Source: Scybalomonas sp905214925
GTDB taxonomy: Bacteria > Bacillota > Clostridia > Lachnospirales > Lachnospiraceae
DNA: 64,000 nt
Assembly: GCA_905214925.1 (NCBI GenBank)
Contig: CAJMOB010000002.1
Span: 62,001-126,000, forward strand
Reading direction: 5' to 3'
Shown piece after piece: positions 1-8,609 of this stretch. Under the pieces are notes generated by a model. It was given only the letters and a program-made list of their open reading frames with translations, had not been told where the DNA came from and searched no databases. The position numbers were made by a program, and so were the translations under genes. Numbering within the stretch: position 1 is the stretch's first letter; each line of letters begins with the position of its first letter.

Positions 1-600
1 CCCTAATGCCCCTGCCGTCATACTTGCTGTAAACGCTGATACAACTGCCATAATGAGCGCTTGATATTGTAACGCACCACAGACTAAAACTTCCAACGCA
101 AATAGAACTGCTGCAAGAGGAGTACCAAAAAGCCCTGCAAATCCTGCCGCCATACCTGCTACAAGGAATACTTTCGCCCTTTCTTGTCCTCCAATTTTTC
201 TTCCAAACCAATGGGAAAAGGTAGCACCGATTTGTACCGCAACACCTTCTCGTCCAGCACTTCCTCCAAATAAATGGGTTAACCAAGTACCTCCAATTAC
301 AAAGGGAATTAAACGAAGTGGAATTTTTTCTTCCGTGCCATGGGCTGCTTCAAACACAAGCCCCATTCCTTTACTACTGGTTCCACCAAACTTTTGATAA
401 GCCCACACGATGACGACTCCTGCTGGGGCTAACCAAGGAAGAAGCCATACAATATTAGAATCTCGAAAAGAAGTAATTGCCAATAACACACGACCAAATC
501 CTGCATCAATAGCTCCAACAACAACTCCAATAAAAAGTCCACAAAGAGCTAAAAATAACAATTCTTTATACTCCAACAATTGATTTTTTATCTTTTCCAA
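1..600 (-). CDS. CLC-type voltage-gated chloride channel/transporter, N-terminal 200 residues (cut by window start)
   Basis: This is an integral membrane Cl-/H+ antiporter or channel of the CLC family. The 200 codons visible run off the window edge, so the C-terminal half is missing. I see the N-terminal hydrophobic helix and the CLC selectivity-filter motif GSAGREGVAVQIGA, followed by a glycine-rich helix (GMAAGFAGLFGTPLAA). Both are hallmarks of bacterial CLC proteins. The chosen start is TTG at 600, because GGAGG lies 8 bases upstream. An in-frame ATG at 615 has no ribosome binding site and is less likely. It lies downstream of ferritin on the same strand, but a strong terminator separates the two, so it probably has its own promoter. 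Family assignment is confident; the transported ion is inferred from the family. Confidence 0.85.
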   Translation of the reverse strand, partial: MEKIKNQLLEYKELLFLALCGLFIGVVVGAIDAGFGRVLLAITSFRDSNIVWLLPWLAPAGVVIVWAYQKFGGTSSKGMGLVFEAAHGTEEKIPLRLIPFVIGGTWLTHLFGGSAGREGVAVQIGATFSHWFGRKIGGQERAKVFLVAGMAAGFAGLFGTPLAAVLFALEVLVCGALQYQALIMAVVSAFTASMTAGALG

Positions 601-689
601 ACTTCTCACCTCCATACTATTTTTTATTTAGAAAAGTTTCAAGGGTCATTGTACCACTAACTAAAAGCTGCTGACAAGTAAATTTATAA

Positions 690-738
690 AGAGAAAAAAC
701 TGCTATTAAGCTCTTTTCCTTGAACTCAATAGCAGTTT
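690..738 (-). terminator. Rho-independent terminator of the ferritin gene
   Basis: Read on the minus strand, a roughly 17-bp stem (AAACTGCTATT paired with AATAGCAGTTT, extended inward by G-T-containing pairs) closes an 8-base loop and is followed by T residues. It sits 20 bases after the ferritin stop. Confidence 0.8.
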
Positions 739-756
739 CTCCTCACATAGGTTTTA

Positions 757-1269
757 TTATAAAACTAAAGATGGCGGTGTATACACTCTTCCATTCAATT
801 CATTATCTAACATATAAAGACTCTTTGGATCTTCTCCGAATAATTCCATTCTTGTTACAAGATCGTTGGCATTATTTTCTTCTTCCCCTTGTTCTTTTAC
901 AAACCAATCTAAGAACTGTGTTGTTCTAAAATCTTTTACGCTATGTGCCGCATCATAAATAGCATGAATTAAGCCAGTTACATAATATTCATGTTGTAAA
1001 CCAACTTTTAATGGATCCATTAATGTGTTTAACGTAACGTTTGGCTTTTCAATTGTTTCTAACACTACTCTTGCATTATTATTATGTAAGTATTGATAGA
1101 ATAACATGGCATGATCTCGTTCTTCTTGCGCTTGCACACGATACCAATTTTGGAATCCATGTAATCCTTTTTCTTCATAAAAATTAGATAGCTCTAAATA
1201 TAAGTAAGCGGAATAAAATTCTCGATTTACTTGATAGTTTAAAAGTTCTACTACCTTTTGATCTAACAT
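757..1269 (-). CDS. ftnA: Non-haem ferritin
   Basis: This cytoplasmic iron-storage protein oxidises Fe(II) at a di-iron centre and stores it as mineral inside a 24-subunit shell. At 170 residues it has the usual length for bacterial FtnA. Expected ferroxidase ligands are visible: Glu17 (NREFYSAYLYLE), Glu50 and His53 (EERDHA), Glu93 (QHEYY), Gln126 and Glu129. There is no haem-binding Met typical of bacterioferritin, so it is FtnA rather than Bfr. The start is ATG with AAGGAAGGAG upstream. The gene is monocistronic, with a consensus promoter at 1332-1360 and a terminator at 690-738. I see no obvious Fur or PerR box by eye. Confidence 0.95.
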   Translation of the reverse strand: MLDQKVVELLNYQVNREFYSAYLYLELSNFYEEKGLHGFQNWYRVQAQEERDHAMLFYQYLHNNNARVVLETIEKPNVTLNTLMDPLKVGLQHEYYVTGLIHAIYDAAHSVKDFRTTQFLDWFVKEQGEEENNANDLVTRMELFGEDPKSLYMLDNELNGRVYTPPSLVL

Positions 1270-1331
1270 TTTTACACACTCCTTCCTTTTGAATACAAAA
1301 GACTTTTTAAATTTTTTATTCTCTCATAACT

Positions 1332-1360
1332 ATTATAGTTTATCTTGACTATATAATCAA
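1332..1360 (-). promoter_or_regulatory. SigA promoter of ferritin
   Basis: On the minus strand, TTGATT (1355-1360) and TATAAT (1332-1337) are separated by exactly 17 bases, about 65 bases upstream of the ferritin ATG. Confidence 0.75.
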
Positions 1361-1410
1361 TTCTTTCATCCAATTATTTAGAACTGTTATAGATGAGCAC
1401 ACAACTGATC

Positions 1411-1450
1411 CAAAAAAGGAATAGACAAACTATGCCTATTCCTCTTTTTC
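1411..1450. terminator. Bidirectional-looking terminator after the PepSY lipoprotein gene
   Basis: AAAAAAGGAATAG pairs with CTATTCCTCTTTTT around an 11-base loop. Read on the minus strand the stem ends in a T-run, about 35 bases after the lipoprotein stop. Confidence 0.75.
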
Positions 1451-1483
1451 ATGTGAAATATCCAAGTAATTTTATCCTATTTC

Positions 1484-2155
1484 TCAATCGAAAACAGAAC
1501 CTTCTTCCCAAGTTAAAACTTCACCTGTATATGCATCAATATCAAATTCATATTCGGTTCCGTCGTAAATAACTTTACCTTCGTATTGTAATCTTCCATC
1601 ATCATTATCTAACTTAATGCGAATATCATCTTGTGTAGCCCCTGATACTTTTTTAAGTGCAATATTTTTTGCCTCGTCCTCCGTTAACTGCTTCTGATTT
1701 GTATTTCCAGTCTGACTATTTTTTATTGTTTCATTCTCTAATTTTAATACTTTTCCATCAGACGCTTTAATATCATATTCATATTTTTTTGTTGCTGTAA
1801 AAAATTCCACTTCGTAAATAAGAACTCCATCGTCCATATCTTTTTTTACTTGAACACTAGTGACGTCTTTTGCTTTTACTCCAGCATTTTCATAAGCAAT
1901 TGCTTTTGCTTCTTCTTCTGTAATCTCACCAGAACTGTTTGTTACTGAAGCATTGGTTTTAGAGGTGGTTTCTGTGGTATTGGAGTTTTGTGTAGAGTTT
2001 GTATTATTATCTACTTGTCCTGTTGTTTGATTAGTTGTTGTGTCTGAACTATTATTTCCATTATTAGTCGTTGGATTATTATTGGAACTACATCCTACTA
2101 ATAAAAGTCCTGATAAAGATAAAATTGCAAATGTTTTTAAGAATGATCTTTTCAT
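1484..2155 (-). CDS. PepSY-domain lipoprotein, third gene of the two-component operon
   Basis: Predicted membrane-anchored lipoprotein of 223 residues. The lipobox is LLVGC in MKRSFLKTFAILSLSGLLLVGC, and a Thr/Asn/Ser-rich linker follows. Two PepSY domains follow, roughly residues 88-153 and 158-223, each starting with T-E-(D/E)-E-A-K and ending in a D-(A)-x-(T/D)-G-(E/K)-V-L strand. PepSY domains are known from peptidase inhibitors and from partners of cell-surface sensor kinases. The true start is the ATG at 2155 with GGAGG upstream; an open extension to 2335 lacks a ribosome binding site and would hide the signal peptide. The gene follows the histidine kinase by 106 bases on the same strand. 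I infer a role in modulating or reporting on that kinase. Confidence 0.85.
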   Translation of the reverse strand: MKRSFLKTFAILSLSGLLLVGCSSNNNPTTNNGNNSSDTTTNQTTGQVDNNTNSTQNSNTTETTSKTNASVTNSSGEITEEEAKAIAYENAGVKAKDVTSVQVKKDMDDGVLIYEVEFFTATKKYEYDIKASDGKVLKLENETIKNSQTGNTNQKQLTEDEAKNIALKKVSGATQDDIRIKLDNDDGRLQYEGKVIYDGTEYEFDIDAYTGEVLTWEEGSVFD

Positions 2156-2261
2156 AAGATTACCTCCATTTTCTTGTATTCCATTTTCTATAGTTTTATG
2201 TGTTATTATAATATCCTTTGTTTTGATAGTTATACTATAAAATATCAAAATTAAAAGAACA

Positions 2262-3692
2262 TTAAAAATTATCAGAAATTTTTTGTTGTTTTTTTGGAAT
2301 CGTAAAAGAAAATGTTGTTCCTTTTCCCTCTTCACTTTCTACATGAATCTCTCCATGATGGGCTTTTATAATCCATTTTACCATGGGAAGTCCGAGCCCA
2401 GAAGAAGAATCCTGTCCTGATGTACGGGACTGATCGGCACGATAAAATCGCTCCCAAATGTGTGGTAAATCTTCCTTGGAAATTCCAATTCCATCGTCTT
2501 TTACTTGCCCTCGTATTTTATCCCCTTCTCCATATAAGGTCACAATTACCGTTCCATTTTCCCTTCCATAAGAAATGGCATTAGAAATTAGATTCACCCA
2601 CAAACGAATTAAAAATGTCTCATCCACTTCTGCCATTAATCCTTCCTCTAATTCCTGTTGAATCGTAATATTTTTTTTCTTTGCAATCTCTTGTTGTTCA
2701 TCCACTATCATTTCTGTCAATTCGCTTATCGGTACTTCTTCAAAATGAATTGGCAGTTTATCTCTCTCTGCCCTTGAAATCATTAAAATCTGAGAGACTA
2801 ATTGTGCCATATTTCTCGTCTTTTTATAGATCACTTCAATCTCTCGTTTTTGTTCTTCCTTCGACATCTCTTGTTCTAATAAATATTCACAGTGAGATAA
2901 GATTACAGTAATCGGTGTCCGAAGCTCATGGGATACGTCTGAGGTAAACTGCTTTTCTCTCTCAAAATCCGTTTCTAATTGTTCTAGCATTTGATTAAAT
3001 AGCCGAGCCAACCGATGGATTTCATCATTTCCCGCTTCCATTGGAATTCGTTTTGATAAGTCCTCTTTTTCACAGATTTCTTGTACTCCTTGTATCATAT
3101 TATCCACTGGTCGCAATGTCCGACTAGTAAATCGATAGCCGATAATAGCGGTAATAACTACAATCAACGGCAAAAAGATAAAAGAAGTGCGTATTAAAAC
3201 AAGGAAACTTTCCTCTGCCTTTGTAACGGAAGTAATTCCTCTCACATAAACGTTACCATATCCACCTAAATCAACGGAATTGTCAAACACATACCACTTA
3301 ATTCCATTAGAAGTCAATGTTTGTAATTGTCCACTCTGCAAAGGGACTTCCTCCGTAAACTGATAGGGTATGGTTCCATAAATAATCTGTCCCTCTTCAT
3401 CATAGACGGATAAATAGACACCACTTTCCACTTCCATAATATCGGAATCTACTTCTAGCTCTCCATCATCCCATTCCAAATATTCATTTCCTTCTAGAAC
3501 TTCTGATTCCAATTGTTTCTTTACAGAGGCTAATATCTGACTATTACTAATGGATAATAAGATGGCAAGAGATGCAATTGCCATTAACATTAAAAATCCT
3601 GTATATAAAATCGTTAACTTCCATTTTGCTGATATTCTCTGTTTCTTATTTTTTCCACATAAACAATCATTTTTTTCTTTTTCTATCAACAT
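2262..3692 (-). CDS. Membrane sensor histidine kinase (HAMP-HisKA-HATPase)
   Basis: This 476-residue sensor kinase has two membrane segments (about 26-48 and 165-185) flanking an extracellular sensor of about 115 residues rich in acidic residues. A HAMP domain follows (about 187-240), then the phospho-acceptor His255 in the box DVSHELRTP. The ATPase domain shows the N box (NLISNAISYG), G1 (DDGIGI), F box (RFYR) and G2 (SSGLGLPMVK). It starts at ATG with AGGAG, 38 bases after the response regulator stop, and the lipoprotein gene follows. The architecture resembles kinases of envelope stress or antimicrobial-peptide response (for example VncS/CiaH-like), but the signal cannot be read from the sequence. 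Confidence 0.93.
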   Translation of the reverse strand: MLIEKEKNDCLCGKNKKQRISAKWKLTILYTGFLMLMAIASLAILLSISNSQILASVKKQLESEVLEGNEYLEWDDGELEVDSDIMEVESGVYLSVYDEEGQIIYGTIPYQFTEEVPLQSGQLQTLTSNGIKWYVFDNSVDLGGYGNVYVRGITSVTKAEESFLVLIRTSFIFLPLIVVITAIIGYRFTSRTLRPVDNMIQGVQEICEKEDLSKRIPMEAGNDEIHRLARLFNQMLEQLETDFEREKQFTSDVSHELRTPITVILSHCEYLLEQEMSKEEQKREIEVIYKKTRNMAQLVSQILMISRAERDKLPIHFEEVPISELTEMIVDEQQEIAKKKNITIQQELEEGLMAEVDETFLIRLWVNLISNAISYGRENGTVIVTLYGEGDKIRGQVKDDGIGISKEDLPHIWERFYRADQSRTSGQDSSSGLGLPMVKWIIKAHHGEIHVESEEGKGTTFSFTIPKKQQKISDNF

Positions 3693-3730
3693 CTTACTCC
3701 TGTACTTCTTGATTCCTTGTGTATGGATTC

Positions 3731-4399
3731 CTAAATTTTTAGCACATAACCTGCACCACGAACGGTATGAATCAGTTTTGGTTCAAATCCACTATCAATC
3801 TTTTTTCGTAAATATCGGATATACACATCGATAACATTAGAACCTCCTGTATAATCATAGTTCCATATATGTTGTTCGATTTTATCTCTGGATAATACGA
3901 TTCCTTTGTTTAAAATCATATAGCGAAGAATGGAAAATTCTTTGTTGGATAAAGAAATTTCCGTATCTCCTCGAAATACTTGATGAGAGTCTAAATATAC
4001 TTTTAAATCTGCAATCTGACAGCAATTATCTTTCACTGTAGCATTTTTACGGATCATCACTCGAATTCTAGCCAGTAATTCTTCAAATGCAAATGGCTTT
4101 ACAAGATAGTCATCTGCACCAAGATCTAATCCTATCACCCGATCTTCTATGGAATCTTTGGCTGTCAGTAGTAAAACAGGAACTGTATTTTTTTCACTTC
4201 GCAATTGTTTTAATACTTCTAATCCAGATTTCTTTGGCATCATGATGTCTAAAATAACTGCATCGTATTCTGCACAAGAAAGATACTCCAATGCTTCTTC
4301 TCCATCCATACAAGCATCCACCGTATACTTTTGTGCTTCCAATCGTTTCTTCAAAAGAGCATTTAAATCTCTTTCATCTTCTGCAACTAAAATTCTCAT
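3731..4399 (-). CDS. OmpR/PhoB-family response regulator
   Basis: DNA-binding response regulator of 222 residues. Receiver domain 1-115 carries the acidic pocket (Glu7, Asp8), phospho-acceptor Asp51 in VILDIMMPKK, Thr79 and Lys101. The winged-helix effector domain follows (about 125-222) and ends in the usual HTVRGAGYVLK. It is the first gene of a three-gene operon with the histidine kinase and PepSY lipoprotein, so they almost certainly form one phosphorelay. The start is ATG with a purine-rich ribosome binding site (AAAGGGGGA). Confidence 0.95.
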   Translation of the reverse strand: MRILVAEDERDLNALLKKRLEAQKYTVDACMDGEEALEYLSCAEYDAVILDIMMPKKSGLEVLKQLRSEKNTVPVLLLTAKDSIEDRVIGLDLGADDYLVKPFAFEELLARIRVMIRKNATVKDNCCQIADLKVYLDSHQVFRGDTEISLSNKEFSILRYMILNKGIVLSRDKIEQHIWNYDYTGGSNVIDVYIRYLRKKIDSGFEPKLIHTVRGAGYVLKI

Positions 4400-4696
4400 A
4401 AAATCCCCCTTTTCGCATTTTATAATAAATACTTATTTGGTTATCTTTATTATCTCACATCTTCTCTCATTTCTCCAGTTAATACAAAAGAAGTTTGTAA
4501 TATGAGAAATAAATAAAACTCCATGCTATGATATTCTATTTTTCTAATATCATACAACACATTTTTAATAAAATATACATTAACCTTCTCTACAGATCCA
4601 GATAATTTATAACAATATGTACTTCTCACATTAGTCTACATTCTTCATAGGTAAACATAAATACTCACGTTTGTCTTGTTGTCTTTACACAAATTA

Positions 4697-4727
4697 AAAA
4701 GCCTAGAAAACCGAAGTTCCCTAGACT
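4697..4727 (-). terminator. Terminator with UUCG tetraloop
   Basis: On the minus strand, AAGTCTAGGGAAC-TTCG-GTTTTCTAGGCTT forms a 13-bp stem with three G-T pairs and a T-run after it. It lies 13 bases past the stop of the membrane protein at 4740. The stretch from here to 4399 contains only the AT-rich promoter region of the response regulator. Confidence 0.8.
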
Positions 4728-4739
4728 TGTCATTTCAAA

Positions 4740-5672
4740 CTATTTATCCACTATTTGACTAAACTCTTCATTATCCACTATCCAATCTCCTATTTTCTCT
4801 CCATCTTTTAAAAATTTCACCTTAATATCTTTTCCTACAATATCTTTTATCATATAGTGATCATGGTTGATAATAAACCTTTCTCCTGCAAATTTACCTT
4901 CTTTCAAAATCCATTTATCTTGATATCGATCTATTACAACATAGGATTTCTTTTGAATAGATACAATATCAATTTTTTTTACTTCTAAGGCACTCTTTTT
5001 TCCTGTATCATATATACTATATCCAAGTAATATTATATCTGCTGCAAATATTATACAAAATATTATAACCCCAATTTTTTTGCTCAATTTCGAACTATTG
5101 CCTTCTTCTTGATTCTCTATCTTGTTGGCAGATTTTTTCATTATACTTCCAAATAATATAAAATATAGAATCCAACCACATAATATAAGAAATCCCCAAA
5201 TAAGAAAAGATAAATAACCGATAGATTTAACAAAACTAAAAAATTCATATCGAATATATAAAATAATTTCACCTATTGATATTCCAAAATTTATAACAAG
5301 ATTAAAACATAGAAAAATTATAACAAGTAAACAGATAATCAAAAAAGCACTGATTCCCTCTATTATTTTTCTACTCCATTTATTTCTACTTAAAATTATT
5401 TTATACCAGTAAAAATATAAATAAGAAAATGACATCAAAAGAATTCCCATTAGCATATATCCAAAAAAATTATATATAATATTTCCAAATCTAACCTCAA
5501 TATAACTGTCTGAAATTCTCCAATAGTCATAATATCCTTTCTGATAAAAATATATTCCTATTTTAAATACTCCTGTCATAAACAATGATACAGCAGAAGC
5601 AAGCAATGTAAAAATCCCTATATGCTGTTCCATGTATTTTATGAGTTCTTTGACCGAAAAAGTTTTTTTCAT
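4740..5672 (-). CDS. Unknown multi-pass membrane protein
   Basis: This 310-residue protein is not recognised. Hydrophobic segments lie near residues 17-38, 68-88, 105-132, 147-175 and 199-219, with basic loops. After the last segment comes a C-terminal soluble part of about 85 residues, rich in Lys, Asp and beta-strand patterns (KKSYVVIDRYQDKWILKEGKF). Base composition is notably AT-rich, even for this genome. The gene follows a broken small gene closely and is followed by a dedicated terminator. It lies beside the ATPase-HEPN cassette, so it could be part of a variable island, but nothing ties it to that function. Confidence 0.6.
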   Translation of the reverse strand: MKKTFSVKELIKYMEQHIGIFTLLASAVSLFMTGVFKIGIYFYQKGYYDYWRISDSYIEVRFGNIIYNFFGYMLMGILLMSFSYLYFYWYKIILSRNKWSRKIIEGISAFLIICLLVIIFLCFNLVINFGISIGEIILYIRYEFFSFVKSIGYLSFLIWGFLILCGWILYFILFGSIMKKSANKIENQEEGNSSKLSKKIGVIIFCIIFAADIILLGYSIYDTGKKSALEVKKIDIVSIQKKSYVVIDRYQDKWILKEGKFAGERFIINHDHYMIKDIVGKDIKVKFLKDGEKIGDWIVDNEEFSQIVDK

Positions 5673-5698
5673 TTTGTCTTCTCTCTTCCTCTCATAAT

Positions 5699-6055
5699 CT
5701 AAGTAATTTTTATATTCCTTGGACTATAAATTACTTCATCAAGTTCTTCATCTAACATAGGCTTTCCATGCTCCATATAAAATCCTGGTAATTTGTCATG
5801 ATACTCTCTTAACGCATCATTATTCTGTACAGTATATTGAATTGATTCATCATACTTCCAATGTTTACCTGAATATCCCTTTGATTTTATGTATTTTGTC
5901 GCTTTAATAGATCATTCTCCTCTTTCATTCTCAATTAAACATGGATCTATGAACAGCCTATTATCATCATTCACTGCCACATCAACAAACTCATAATTTT
6001 CATGTCCTTTTCTACCTAATTTCCAAATATCTGTAATATATTGATATCCTGTCAT
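5699..6055 (-). pseudogene. Small gene interrupted by an in-frame TGA
   Basis: From ATG 6055 (with AAGGAG 8 bases upstream) the frame encodes 47 residues containing ITDIWKLGRKG and LFIDPCLIE, then meets TGA at 5912-5914. The same frame stays open for another 71 codons (containing YIKSKGYSGKHWKYDESIQ) to TAG at 5699. The second part has no start codon or ribosome binding site of its own near the break. This looks like a single gene with a nonsense mutation, or two gene ends fused by deletion. I do not know its function. The membrane protein gene starts 26 bases further on. Confidence 0.6.
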
Positions 6056-6060
6056 TCATC

Positions 6061-6374
6061 TTTCTCCTTTTATTCTTTTCTAAATCTAATAATTTTTAAT
6101 CATATATTTATTATGGGTGCACTTAATAAAGCAGTCTAATAGGTACACTGCATAATTAAATCTATATAAACAAATAATGACCTGATTTGGAGTTTTTATC
6201 ACGAACAAAAGTTTAGGGATTGATTTATAGAATGATAAATGATAAATTAGATATATTGTAAATCATCTAATGAACATTTATAGTCATTAACAACTAGCTG
6301 AAGTTGCCGCTTCAGCTTTTTTGTTGCCACATTCTACTTCCCTGATTTTATCACCTTCTTTCTAATAAATAAAT
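6061..6374. other. Non-coding gap between the broken gene and the HEPN gene
   Basis: I see no open frame with a start and ribosome binding site in this AT-rich stretch. It contains a plus-strand hairpin (AGCTGAAG-TTGCCG-CTTCAGCT) at 6296-6317 followed by six T residues. This looks like an intrinsic terminator for plus-strand transcription, although no plus-strand gene precedes it. It may be the scar of a lost gene or a barrier to antisense transcripts. Confidence 0.5.
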
Positions 6375-7076
6375 TTAATCCTTTTGTCTGGCTAATTCTT
6401 GTATCTTTTCAACAATCTTTTTTATATCTTCAATATGGTTTTCTACCATATCCTTTGTTATTTCCTCTCTTTGAGCATCAGAATGTCTTCTTCCTGACTG
6501 ATGTGCAATTACATTACGCCGATGATATAGCTTCTCTAATCTATTTTCCAATTTATTTTTAGTTTTAATAGAGGAACCTCTCTCATAGAAGACTGCATCT
6601 GCAACCTTTTGTAAATCCAAACCTAAAAGATTCATTTGTTCTTTCAAAGATCTATATGACACAAGTGTAATCTCTTTATAAAATTCATTTGCAAATTCTA
6701 AGAACCACTCAGAATCTTCTCTCGCATTCAGCGCTTTATCTACCACGCTCATTTTAACAGAAAGATTATTATACTTCTCAGTTTTATCCCAATTTCCTAT
6801 AAACATCTCAAATAAACCAAATTTTGTCAACTCATGTAAATAGAAATCAAATGCACTTTCCAAAAAAACAATTTGTGAACTCCAAATATTTCTTGCTTCT
6901 TCCTCTCTGCCATTTTGTAAAAGTTCATCAGCAATAGCAAATTGAGTACATATATATTGTAAATTTTCATTAAAATGCTCTTCTATCTCATTTAATGGAA
7001 ATTTAACAACGGTAGAAGATACTTTTTCTCTTACTCCTTCTCGGCGTGGTGCCAAATCAAGATTTCTTTCTTCCAT
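6375..7076 (-). CDS. HEPN-domain putative RNase, partner of the upstream AAA15 ATPase
   Basis: All-helical protein of 233 residues. The C-terminal half carries the HEPN nuclease signature R-x4-H, seen as Arg187-Asn188...His192 in HRRNVIAHQSG, close to the RiboL-PSP/MAE-type HEPN pattern. HEPN proteins with this motif are metal-independent RNases and often serve as toxins in toxin-antitoxin, abortive infection and anticodon nuclease (PrrC, RloC) systems. The ATG has GAGGTGGC upstream and lies 12 bases after the ATPase stop, so the two are translated from one message. The N-terminal half resembles no domain I recognise. The function as an ATPase-gated RNase is inferred from motif plus context. 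Confidence 0.72.
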   Translation of the reverse strand: MEERNLDLAPRREGVREKVSSTVVKFPLNEIEEHFNENLQYICTQFAIADELLQNGREEEARNIWSSQIVFLESAFDFYLHELTKFGLFEMFIGNWDKTEKYNNLSVKMSVVDKALNAREDSEWFLEFANEFYKEITLVSYRSLKEQMNLLGLDLQKVADAVFYERGSSIKTKNKLENRLEKLYHRRNVIAHQSGRRHSDAQREEITKDMVENHIEDIKKIVEKIQELARQKD

Positions 7077-7088
7077 ACAGCCACCTCA

Positions 7089-8336
7089 CTATTGCTTATT
7101 TATCGCATCATCGAAAGAAAAATTTCTATTTAATACTGGTATTGCACCATACTTTCCAGAAATATATCCCTTTTCAAGGTTTTCTGTTTTCCTTACATTT
7201 TTTATCTCCACAAGTGAATACAAATCGGTAGATCTTTCCTTATCTAACTGCGTAAACCAAATCTGATCACGTCTAAATAAACTAGAATCTAATAAATTTG
7301 TATCATGGGTAGAGAAAATAAGTTGTGCAAATTGATCTTTTCTTGCCCCATTAAATAATTTAACTATCTGATAAACGATAGACTCATGTAAACTTGTTTC
7401 GATCTCATCACACACTAATATTTTTCCATTGTTAATAATATCAATAATAGGACATATAACTTCAAACAACTTTTTAATACCTGTAGACTCTTCCGCCATC
7501 AAATCGGTTTCAAACTCCTCATATACCAATTTTGCTTCTATTATATTAGCTTCTTGAGACGTCACTAATCTCTTTAATGCTTCTGGCATTTCTTGTGGCA
7601 AATCTTTTGTTGCTAGTCTAGTTTTCTCCAACTTTACTTTGACATCCTTAACTCCTGTTCCTAATGCTTGCAAAATTTCTACAAATATATTTTTAATCTC
7701 TTGATTTTGTTGCATTAACTGAATGGAATATTCTGTCCAATTATTCACATGTGGATTATATACGACAATATCTTCTCTAAAAAATAGAAAAGCCTCTTCA
7801 ATTTCTTTTATATTAGTATAATTTGCCGCACAAGACAAAAATAATCTATTTTCTTTTAATATACCTAAACTAATATCAAAAGCATTTTTATATTTATCTC
7901 CAGGCTTAATCTTCATAGATTCTCTTTCAAATATTTTTACCTGACGACCTTTCGGAAAATAATATAAATATTCATTTTCTACTGCATTTTTTACTATTGA
8001 AAAACCATAGGCATATCTTATGTCATTCTTTACGAATTGAATATCATATTCACTTGGAATATCATCTGAATTTAATTTATGTGGCGCTTGAAATATCCCT
8101 TGTCCTGGTTGATGTTTTATACTCTCACTAACTAAATTTCTCATAAACTCTAACGCATTTATAAAATTACTTTTACCAGAACCATTTGCTCCATAAATTA
8201 CTGCTGAACGCATAACCCTAACATTCGAAAAATGTTTTAAAGTCTCCTCAAAAGTATTGTCACTACCTGCAATTGTTGAAAAAGTTACCTTCTTCTTTAT
8301 TGATTTATGATTTGAACATGAAAACTGTAATAGCAT
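7089..8336 (-). CDS. AAA15/ABC-type ATPase (OLD/RloA-like) of a probable defence cassette
   Basis: SMC/ABC-like ATPase of 415 residues. It begins MLLQFSCSNHKSIKKK, the typical AAA15 opening strand with N-x-K-S. Walker A GANGSGKSN is at about 49-57. A long helical insertion carries no recognisable nuclease. Walker B (KILVCDEIETSLHE) and the H-loop STHDTNLLD lie towards the C-terminus. No TOPRIM domain is present, unlike OLD nucleases. I chose ATG 8336 because AAAGGAG is 8 bases upstream and it gives the family N-terminus; ATG 8369 is an in-frame alternative with AGGAGG only 4 bases away. Together with the HEPN gene it resembles the logic of PARIS, PrrC and RloC: ATPase sensor plus toxic effector. 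It has its own promoter at 8481-8509. Confidence 0.8.
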   Translation of the reverse strand: MLLQFSCSNHKSIKKKVTFSTIAGSDNTFEETLKHFSNVRVMRSAVIYGANGSGKSNFINALEFMRNLVSESIKHQPGQGIFQAPHKLNSDDIPSEYDIQFVKNDIRYAYGFSIVKNAVENEYLYYFPKGRQVKIFERESMKIKPGDKYKNAFDISLGILKENRLFLSCAANYTNIKEIEEAFLFFREDIVVYNPHVNNWTEYSIQLMQQNQEIKNIFVEILQALGTGVKDVKVKLEKTRLATKDLPQEMPEALKRLVTSQEANIIEAKLVYEEFETDLMAEESTGIKKLFEVICPIIDIINNGKILVCDEIETSLHESIVYQIVKLFNGARKDQFAQLIFSTHDTNLLDSSLFRRDQIWFTQLDKERSTDLYSLVEIKNVRKTENLEKGYISGKYGAIPVLNRNFSFDDAINKQ

Positions 8337-8402
8337 ATGTGACACTCCTTTATTATTTGATATATACATGTTACCTCCTATTTTTTGTTTTGTCAACTGA
8401 TT

Positions 8403-8421
8403 TTGCATTTTTTTTGCAAAT
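8403..8421. promoter_or_regulatory. Inverted repeat in the leader of the ATPase-HEPN operon
   Basis: TTTGCA and TGCAAA flank seven T residues, between the promoter and the ATPase start. It could be an operator or merely AT-rich chance. Confidence 0.3.
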
Positions 8422-8480
8422 ATCAAGTGTAAAACATCTATTTTATCAGTTTAATATATGCACATTTTCAAATAATATTC

Positions 8481-8509
8481 ATTATAAGATTCATTCAATA
8501 GAACTCCAA
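8481..8509 (-). promoter_or_regulatory. Promoter of the ATPase-HEPN operon
   Basis: On the minus strand, TTGGAG (8504-8509) and TATAAT (8481-8486) are 17 bases apart. The leader to the ATPase ATG is about 140 bases. Confidence 0.6.
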
Positions 8510-8535
8510 GCCTTCCATTTATCTTTACCACGAAC

Positions 8536-8572
8536 AAAAAGCCCCAGAAACTAAAGTTTCTGGGGCTTTTTT
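8536..8572. terminator. Bidirectional terminator between tuf and the defence cassette
   Basis: AGCCCCAGAAAC-taaa-GTTTCTGGGGCT is a perfect 12-bp stem with A-run and T-run flanks. It terminates tuf on the minus strand. Confidence 0.9.
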
Positions 8573-8609
8573 ATAATTACACAATCGCTCGCTATCTTAT
8601 CAAATAAAA

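Noticed and set aside
6200..8539. Direct repeat CACGAACAAAA at 6200 and 8529 flanking the ATPase-HEPN cassette, as attachment sites
   Set aside because: Only 11 AT-rich bases match and there is no integrase or tRNA gene, so it is not reported as an att pair.
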